Position numbers and translations under genes: made by a program
Notes under the pieces: model-generated
What the model saw: the letters and a program-made list of their open reading frames with translations, nothing else
Database searches by the model: none
What the model was told of the DNA's origin: nothing
Origin: Bacteroidales bacterium
GTDB taxonomy: Bacteria; Bacteroidota; Bacteroidia; Bacteroidales; JAADJA01
NCBI GenBank assembly: GCA_021106665.1
Contig: JAIOTR010000212.1
Span: 1 to 6,509 of the forward strand
Length of the DNA: 6,509 nt
Reading direction: 5' to 3'
Shown here: in pieces, positions 5,298 to 6,509 of the stretch
Layout of the letters: each line of letters starts with the position of its first letter
How positions within the stretch are numbered: position 1 is the stretch's first letter

Positions 5298-5356
5298 CAG
5301 AAATAAATAACCAGCATAAAATTTTAATTTGTAAATACTTTTAAATAATAATTAAC
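5298..5356 (+). other. tRNA-to-tuf spacer / tuf leader
   Basis: This AT-rich 59-bp spacer has no SD and no stable hairpin. It ends in AATAATAATTAAC before the ATG, an A-rich start context normal for highly translated Bacteroidetes genes. TACTTTTA (5336-5343) misses the -7 consensus by one base and has no -33 partner, so an extra tuf promoter is possible but unsupported. Confidence 0.5.
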
Positions 5357-6509
5357 ATGGCAAAAGAAAAATTTGATCGTTCGAAACCGCACGTTAATAT
5401 TGGTACTATCGGCCACGTTGACCATGGTAAAACCACTTTAACCGCTGCTATTACTCTCAATCTGCAAGACAAAGGTTTGGCTACTTTCAAATCTTTTGAT
5501 GAGATTGATAATGCACCAGAAGAAAAAGAAAGAGGTATTACTATTAATACCGCTCACGTTGAGTATGAAACTGATAACAGACACTATGCACACGTTGATT
5601 GCCCTGGTCACGCTGACTACGTTAAAAACATGGTAACTGGTGCTGCTCAAATGGACGGTGCAATAATAGTTGTAGCGGCTACTGACGGTCCTATGCCACA
5701 AACCCGTGAGCACATCTTGCTTGCACGTCAGGTTGGTGTACCTAAACTGGTAGTTTATATGAATAAAGTAGACCTGGTTGACGATGAAGAACTGATAGAA
5801 CTGGTTGAAATGGAAATCAGGGAATTATTAAGCTTCTATAAATTTGATGGCGATAATACGCCTGTTATCCAGGGTTCTGCATTAGGTGCACTCAATAAAG
5901 AAGAAAAGTGGGTTCCAAGTATTATAGAACTGATGGAAGCCTGTGATACCTGGATTCCTTTACCAAAACGTGATGTTGACAAGCCATTCCTGATGCCAGT
6001 TGAAGATGTATTTTCAATTACTGGTCGTGGAACTGTTGCAACCGGAAGAATTGAGTCTGGTGTAGTCAATGTTGGCGAACCACTTGATATCATTGGATTG
6101 GGCGCTGAAAAACTTAAAACAGTATGTACCGGAGTTGAAATGTTCCGTAAAATTCTTGACAGAGGTGAAGCTGGAGATAACGCAGGTTTATTATTAAGAG
6201 GTATTGACAAAAAAGAGATCTGTCGTGGTATGGTAATTGCAAAACCCGGATCAATTACTCCACATACTCGATTTAAAGCTGAAGTTTATGTACTGAAGAA
6301 AGAAGAAGGTGGAAGACATACTCCTTTCCATAATAACTATCGTCCTCAGTTCTATTTCAGAACAACAGATGTTACTGGTGAAGTAATTTTACCAGAAGGT
6401 GTAGAGATGGTAATGCCTGGTGACAACCTGACTGTTGAAGTGAAATTGATTGCTGAGATCGCAATGAACAAAAATTTACGTTTTGCGATTCGTGAAGGTG
6501 GACGTACAG
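5357..6509 (+). CDS. tuf: Translation elongation factor EF-Tu (3' end cut by the window)
   Basis: EF-Tu is the GTPase that brings aminoacyl-tRNA to the ribosome. The window shows 384 codons; the last complete residues are REGGRT, so about ten residues and the stop lie outside. The GTPase domain (about 1-200) has G1 GHVDHGKT (19-26), switch I ending in [12 protein letters not shown] (59-70), G3 DCPGH (81-85) with catalytic His85, G4 NKVD (136-139) and G5 SAL in the GSALGAL motif. Domains 2 and 3 follow ([19 protein letters not shown], then [16 protein letters not shown]). The reading frame is intact. A few positions ([13 protein letters not shown] before switch I) look less usual, but no functional residue is missing. 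It follows four tRNAs it helps to deliver and probably shares their transcript. In this phylum tRNA-Trp, secE and nusG usually come next. Confidence 0.97.
   Translation, partial: MAKEKFDRSKPHVNIGTIGHVDHGKTTLTAAITLNLQDKGLATFKSFDEIDNAPEEKERGITINTAHVEYETDNRHYAHVDCPGHADYVKNMVTGAAQMDGAIIVVAATDGPMPQTREHILLARQVGVPKLVVYMNKVDLVDDEELIELVEMEIRELLSFYKFDGDNTPVIQGSALGALNKEEKWVPSIIELMEACDTWIPLPKRDVDKPFLMPVEDVFSITGRGTVATGRIESGVVNVGEPLDIIGLGAEKLKTVCTGVEMFRKILDRGEAGDNAGLLLRGIDKKEICRGMVIAKPGSITPHTRFKAEVYVLKKEEGGRHTPFHNNYRPQFYFRTTDVTGEVILPEGVEMVMPGDNLTVEVKLIAEIAMNKNLRFAIREGGRT

Noticed and set aside
5336..5343. TACTTTTA as a separate tuf promoter
   Set aside because: The final G of the -7 box is missing and no TTTG is found 19-21 bp upstream, so it is noted only as a possible weak site.
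5438..6210. Two open frames on the minus strand (5438-5713 and 5836-6210)
   Set aside because: Both are antisense to tuf, where the plus frame is intact and fully conserved in motif.

Overview
The window comes from a Bacteroidota (Bacteroidetes) genome, probably of the Bacteroidales/Marinilabiliales type. The evidence is AT-rich DNA, several good matches to the Bacteroidetes primary-sigma promoter (-33 TTTG, -7 TAnnTTTG), almost no Shine-Dalgarno (SD) sequences, no CCA encoded at the tRNA 3' ends, a DPP IV-type S9 peptidase with a signal peptide, and a gene order I know from this phylum: rpsU, xerC, hpf, four tRNAs, tuf. The genus cannot be determined from what I can see.

Left part (1-1031): a soluble histidine-kinase-like protein begins at or before base 1 and ends at 792. 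It converges on a tRNA-Val(GAC) gene on the minus strand, and one bidirectional terminator hairpin (811-841) lies between them. A 114-bp divergent spacer (918-1031) then carries promoter -7 elements for tRNA-Val (minus) and for the next gene (plus).

Middle part (1032-4786): an exported dipeptidyl peptidase IV-like serine peptidase is followed by ribosomal protein bS21 (rpsU), the tyrosine recombinase XerC and a short ribosome hibernation factor (hpf). rpsU and xerC each have a clear promoter of their own. hpf follows xerC by 18 bp and is probably co-transcribed with it. The xerC promoter shows that the start codon is ATG 3581, not the in-frame TTG at 3530. hpf is the only gene here with a strong SD sequence.

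Right part (4787-6509): a promoter directly abuts a terminator hairpin, so that read-through from hpf would be stopped while new transcripts start inside the hairpin and pass. It drives tRNA-Thr(TGT), tRNA-Tyr(GTA), tRNA-Gly(TCC), tRNA-Thr(GGT) and tuf (EF-Tu, cut by the window end about ten residues short). This order matches E. coli thrU-tyrU-glyT-thrT-tufB. An unusual TG-rich inverted repeat lies between tRNA-Tyr and tRNA-Gly.

Apart from the kinase and the peptidase, the genes serve translation: a ribosomal protein that affects initiation, a hibernation factor, tRNAs and EF-Tu, with the chromosome-dimer recombinase among them. I see no mobile element, CRISPR array or new multi-gene system. 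The points most worth a second look are regulatory: the lone SD on hpf, the promoter/terminator overlap, the TG-rich hairpin, and the degenerate ATP-binding box of the kinase.
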